Source: an uncultured Lachnospiraceae bacterium
GTDB lineage: Bacteria; Bacillota; Clostridia; Lachnospirales; Lachnospiraceae
DNA length: 15,470 nucleotides
Direction of reading: 5' to 3'
Assembly (NCBI GenBank): GCA_958426095.1
Contig: CATZYB010000037.1
Span: forward strand, 1 to 15,470
The position numbers and the translations under genes were made by a program. Positions within the stretch are counted from its first letter, which is position 1. Every line of letters starts with the position of its first letter. The notes beneath the pieces are model-generated. The model was not told the DNA's origin. It was given only the letters and a program-made list of their open reading frames with translations, and did not search any database. Shown here piece by piece: positions 13,521 through 15,470 of this stretch.

Positions 13521-14555
13521 ATGCAGACTTTAATACAAACTTTTCCAATTGAACCCTCCCGGTCCATCGCCCCTGTTATTCTGCTGGATATTGAAACCAC
13601 AGGCCTGTCTGCGGATATGTCCGCTGTCTTCATGATCGGATGTGCCTGTTTTGAAGACAGAAAACTATCTATGATACAGTGGTTAGCCGATTCTCTGGAA
13701 CTTGAAGGTGAACGGGATGTTTTAGACGCCTTTACTAAATGGCTTCGTACACGTTTGTCTCACACAGATAATCTCCGCCTGATCACGTATAACGGCCATA
13801 CCTTTGACCTTCCTTTCTTAAAAACCCGTTATGCCCAATGTGATCTGGAATATCCCCTCGATACTCTGGATACCCAAAATCCTCAGAATATTTCAGGTCT
13901 GCAGACGCTGGATCTCTATCGGGAATTTCTTCCTCTGAAAGCGCTCTGGCCTACTGCAAATATGAAGCTCAAATCTATGAGCAAATGGCTCGGATACCAT
14001 TATTCCGATGCTCCGGAAGGCCGCCGTCTCATCAAAGCTTATCACGAGTATATAAAAACAAAAGATCCAGAAATACTGAACCTTTTGTTTCTCCATAATG
14101 CGGACGATCTCAGAGCTTTATATACTCTGCTTCCGCTTTATAACTATCTTTTGTTTTTTAACGGAGCTTACACCATTGTATCCGCAGATATCGTCAATGA
14201 CTCAACACTCCAGTTCTGTTTAAAACCTGCGGATTTCCTTCCGGTGTCATTGTCCTATGAAGCTTTTGACAGCCGTATAACCTTCAGTCCTTCCGGTGCT
14301 TTTCTCCAGACAAGGATACATCCACGAGGCCTGCGCTATTATTATGCAGATGTTAAGAATTATGTTTATCTGCCGGATGAGGACTATGCCCTTCATAAAT
14401 CTATGACCGCTTATATCGATAAGAGTCACTGGCAGAAAGCCCGGATTGAAAACTGCTACACCTGGTTTTCTCCGGATGAAGCATTCCTGAGCCAACCGGA
14501 ACACCAGCGGGAATATGTACAAATGATTTTCCGGCTATTTGGCTTTGTTAGATGA
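13521..14555 (+). CDS. YprB-like RNase H-fold exonuclease domain protein
   Basis: Predicted cytoplasmic 3'-5' exonuclease of the DEDD superfamily; the substrate (DNA or RNA) is unknown. The 344-residue protein has Exo I LLDIETTGL (D23, E25), Exo II-like TYNGHTFDLPFLKTR (89-103, D96), TLDLYREF (D131), and an Exo III-like HNADDLRALYTLLPL (192-206, D195/D196). This matches the YprB/RNase_H_2 family. The final motif has His where a Tyr is common, so its chemistry could be of DEDDh or DEDDy type. Residues after about 215 form a beta-rich C-terminal part I do not recognise. The ATG at 13521 has GGAGGT 6 nt upstream. Longer in-frame starts at 13407 or 13497 are rejected: the first crosses the promoter, and the second puts the ribosome site inside the coding region. 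It diverges from the CmpB gene and its last 21 bp overlap the convergent gene. Confidence 0.87.
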   Translation: MQTLIQTFPIEPSRSIAPVILLDIETTGLSADMSAVFMIGCACFEDRKLSMIQWLADSLELEGERDVLDAFTKWLRTRLSHTDNLRLITYNGHTFDLPFLKTRYAQCDLEYPLDTLDTQNPQNISGLQTLDLYREFLPLKALWPTANMKLKSMSKWLGYHYSDAPEGRRLIKAYHEYIKTKDPEILNLLFLHNADDLRALYTLLPLYNYLLFFNGAYTIVSADIVNDSTLQFCLKPADFLPVSLSYEAFDSRITFSPSGAFLQTRIHPRGLRYYYADVKNYVYLPDEDYALHKSMTAYIDKSHWQKARIENCYTWFSPDEAFLSQPEHQREYVQMIFRLFGFVR

Positions 14556-15311
14556 GAAATGTTTTAAAAAGGATTCCGGGTTCAACCGTTCCTGAACATC
14601 CTGAGACATAGCTTCAAGCTCTTTCTCAGCCTCTGACTCACTGTTATATCCGCTCTCATAACGCATTCTCGCGTCCCGCATCTGCCTGATCAGCTTTCTG
14701 CGATAACCGCTCTTACGTGACTGGGCCAGAAAGCTGTCATAATCTTCATGAAAAATCCAGGGCATCTCTTTGCAGATTTTCTCATAAAGCTTCGCCGCTG
14801 CCTCTGAACTGCCCTTTCCCCGAATATCTACCCTTACCGCTTTAAAATCCGTATCATAAACAACCATTTGAACTTCCGTCGCTGCTTCCTCCCGATGGGT
14901 ATCTTCCTGAAAACATCCAATTATACGGTCTCTGGCAAGCACCCGAACGGAGCCGCCGCCATAGACCGGCACCAGCACATAATGCTTCGTCATTACGACC
15001 TGCCCCGGGATCGACATCTCGACATCTCCGGACAATTCAGCAATAAACTCCCGACGCTCTCCCGGCTCCAGATTTTTTAAAATACGCCGTTCATAGTTAA
15101 AGGCCCGAAACAATTCATATACACCATAAAGCACAATAGCTCCACTGGCCAGCAAACCGCAGATATAAGCGGCCTTCGAACCGGCATCATACTCTTTCAG
15201 CATCTCCGTCAAAATGGCCTGGAAAATCCCGGCCCCGAAAAGAACAGCCAGTGTTCCGGCTACAAGATGAATAAAATAGCTTTTTAGTTTTAAAAGTTTA
15301 AAGGTATCCAT
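14535..15311 (-). CDS. Two-helix membrane protein of unknown function
   Basis: I do not recognise the family. The 258-residue protein begins with a short basic stretch (KLLKLKSY), then two hydrophobic helices at about 12-35 and 47-69 joined by a short acidic loop. The remaining ~185 residues should be cytoplasmic. Residues about 85-180 alternate in a beta-like way (SGDVEMSIPGQVVMTKHYVLVPVYGGG, then MVVYDTDFKAVRVDIRGKG), suggestive of a small PH-like barrel, which is a guess. The C-terminal ~70 residues are helical and highly charged. The ATG at 15311 has AAGGTG 9 nt upstream; an in-frame GTG at 15323 lies within that site and is rejected. No promoter is visible in the 80-nt gap to the upstream S1 gene beyond its terminator. 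Its end overlaps the plus-strand exonuclease gene by 21 bp with no terminator between them. Confidence 0.82.
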   Translation of the reverse strand: MDTFKLLKLKSYFIHLVAGTLAVLFGAGIFQAILTEMLKEYDAGSKAAYICGLLASGAIVLYGVYELFRAFNYERRILKNLEPGERREFIAELSGDVEMSIPGQVVMTKHYVLVPVYGGGSVRVLARDRIIGCFQEDTHREEAATEVQMVVYDTDFKAVRVDIRGKGSSEAAAKLYEKICKEMPWIFHEDYDSFLAQSRKSGYRRKLIRQMRDARMRYESGYNSESEAEKELEAMSQDVQERLNPESFLKHFSSNKAK

Positions 15312-15336
15312 AGAAAATATCACCTTCTACTCAGAT

Positions 15337-15375
15337 TAAAAAATGCAGGAACATACAATCAGTACATTCCTGCAT
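15337..15375 (-). terminator. Strong terminator after the S1-domain gene
   Basis: On the minus strand ATGCAGGAATGTAC pairs with GTATGTTCCTGCAT (14 bp, two G-T wobbles) around loop TGATT (15343-15375), followed by TTTTTTAATC. It begins 16 nt past the stop codon at 15392. Confidence 0.9.
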
Positions 15376-15391
15376 CCATATGTCCGTCAAA

Positions 15392-15470
15392 TTATTCTTC
15401 TACGGTTTCTTCTCTGGCTGGCATTTCCATAGCTTTAATGCTAAGGCTGATCTTTCTTTCTTCTTCGTTG
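15392..15470 (-). CDS. C-terminal end of an S1 RNA-binding domain protein (probably ribosomal protein S1)
   Basis: Only the last 25 codons and the TAA stop lie in the window. The peptide contains NEEERKISLSIKAME followed by an acidic tail ending in VEE. ERKISLSIKA is the typical last strand of an S1 repeat, and this ending is usual for the 30S protein S1 or the IspH-S1 fusion of Clostridia. Other S1-domain proteins cannot be excluded from so short a piece. A strong terminator follows directly. Confidence 0.75.
   Translation of the reverse strand, partial: NEEERKISLSIKAMEMPAREETVEE

Noticed and set aside
1..15470. Search for CRISPR arrays, transposases, phage genes, toxin-antitoxin or defence cassettes
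   Set aside because: No spaced direct repeats and no products of those families were seen; nearly all DNA is accounted for by housekeeping genes.

Overview
The window looks like an ordinary chromosomal housekeeping region from a low-to-moderate GC Gram-positive anaerobe of the Clostridia, most likely a Lachnospiraceae member. This rests on the unusual LigA variant, the ruvA-ruvB-zapA-U32-SEDS-PBP gene order, purine-rich Shine-Dalgarno sites (AGGAGG type) and sigma-A-like promoters. Assignment to a genus is not possible by eye. I see no prophage, insertion sequence, CRISPR array, defence cassette or secondary-metabolite genes.

Layout, left to right (nearly everything is on the minus strand). 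Positions 1-758 hold the first 252 residues of a divergent NAD-dependent DNA ligase (LigA, runs off the left edge), overlapped by rluF (23S rRNA pseudouridine synthase, 751-1458). A hairpin at 1481-1517 separates these from a membrane-anchored protein of unknown function (1528-2352) with a strong extended -10 promoter. A single plus-strand tRNA-Arg(CCG) lies at 2493-2564. It shares a bidirectional terminator with the convergent two-domain polyphosphate kinase 2 gene (2615-4111). A Nudix hydrolase with its own promoter and terminator follows (4245-4697).

Positions 4776-13369 form a compact minus-strand gene string, read from right to left: a CmpB-family membrane protein, ruvA, ruvB, zapA, a U32/DUF3656 protein (RlhA-like), a SEDS-family FtsW/RodA protein and a class B penicillin-binding protein. 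Spacings are mostly 1-85 nt and the last two genes overlap. A second good promoter sits just upstream of zapA, so the cell-division and wall half can be transcribed apart from the recombination half. SEDS plus class B PBP make a peptidoglycan polymerase/transpeptidase pair, ZapA stabilises the FtsZ ring, and RuvAB processes Holliday junctions.

At 13426-13484 two divergent promoters have -35 boxes that touch back to back, with an 18-bp perfect palindrome lying across the minus-strand one. The plus-strand gene (13521-14555) encodes a YprB-like RNase H-fold exonuclease. It ends with a 21-bp tail-to-tail overlap with a minus-strand two-helix membrane protein of unknown function (14535-15311). The right edge carries the last 25 codons of an S1-domain protein (15392-15470), followed by a strong terminator.

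No new system is evident. The points most worth a second look are the altered LigA active site, the abutting divergent promoters with the palindrome, the apparently leaderless tRNA-Arg, the acidic cytoplasmic tail on the PBP, and the two unrecognised membrane proteins.
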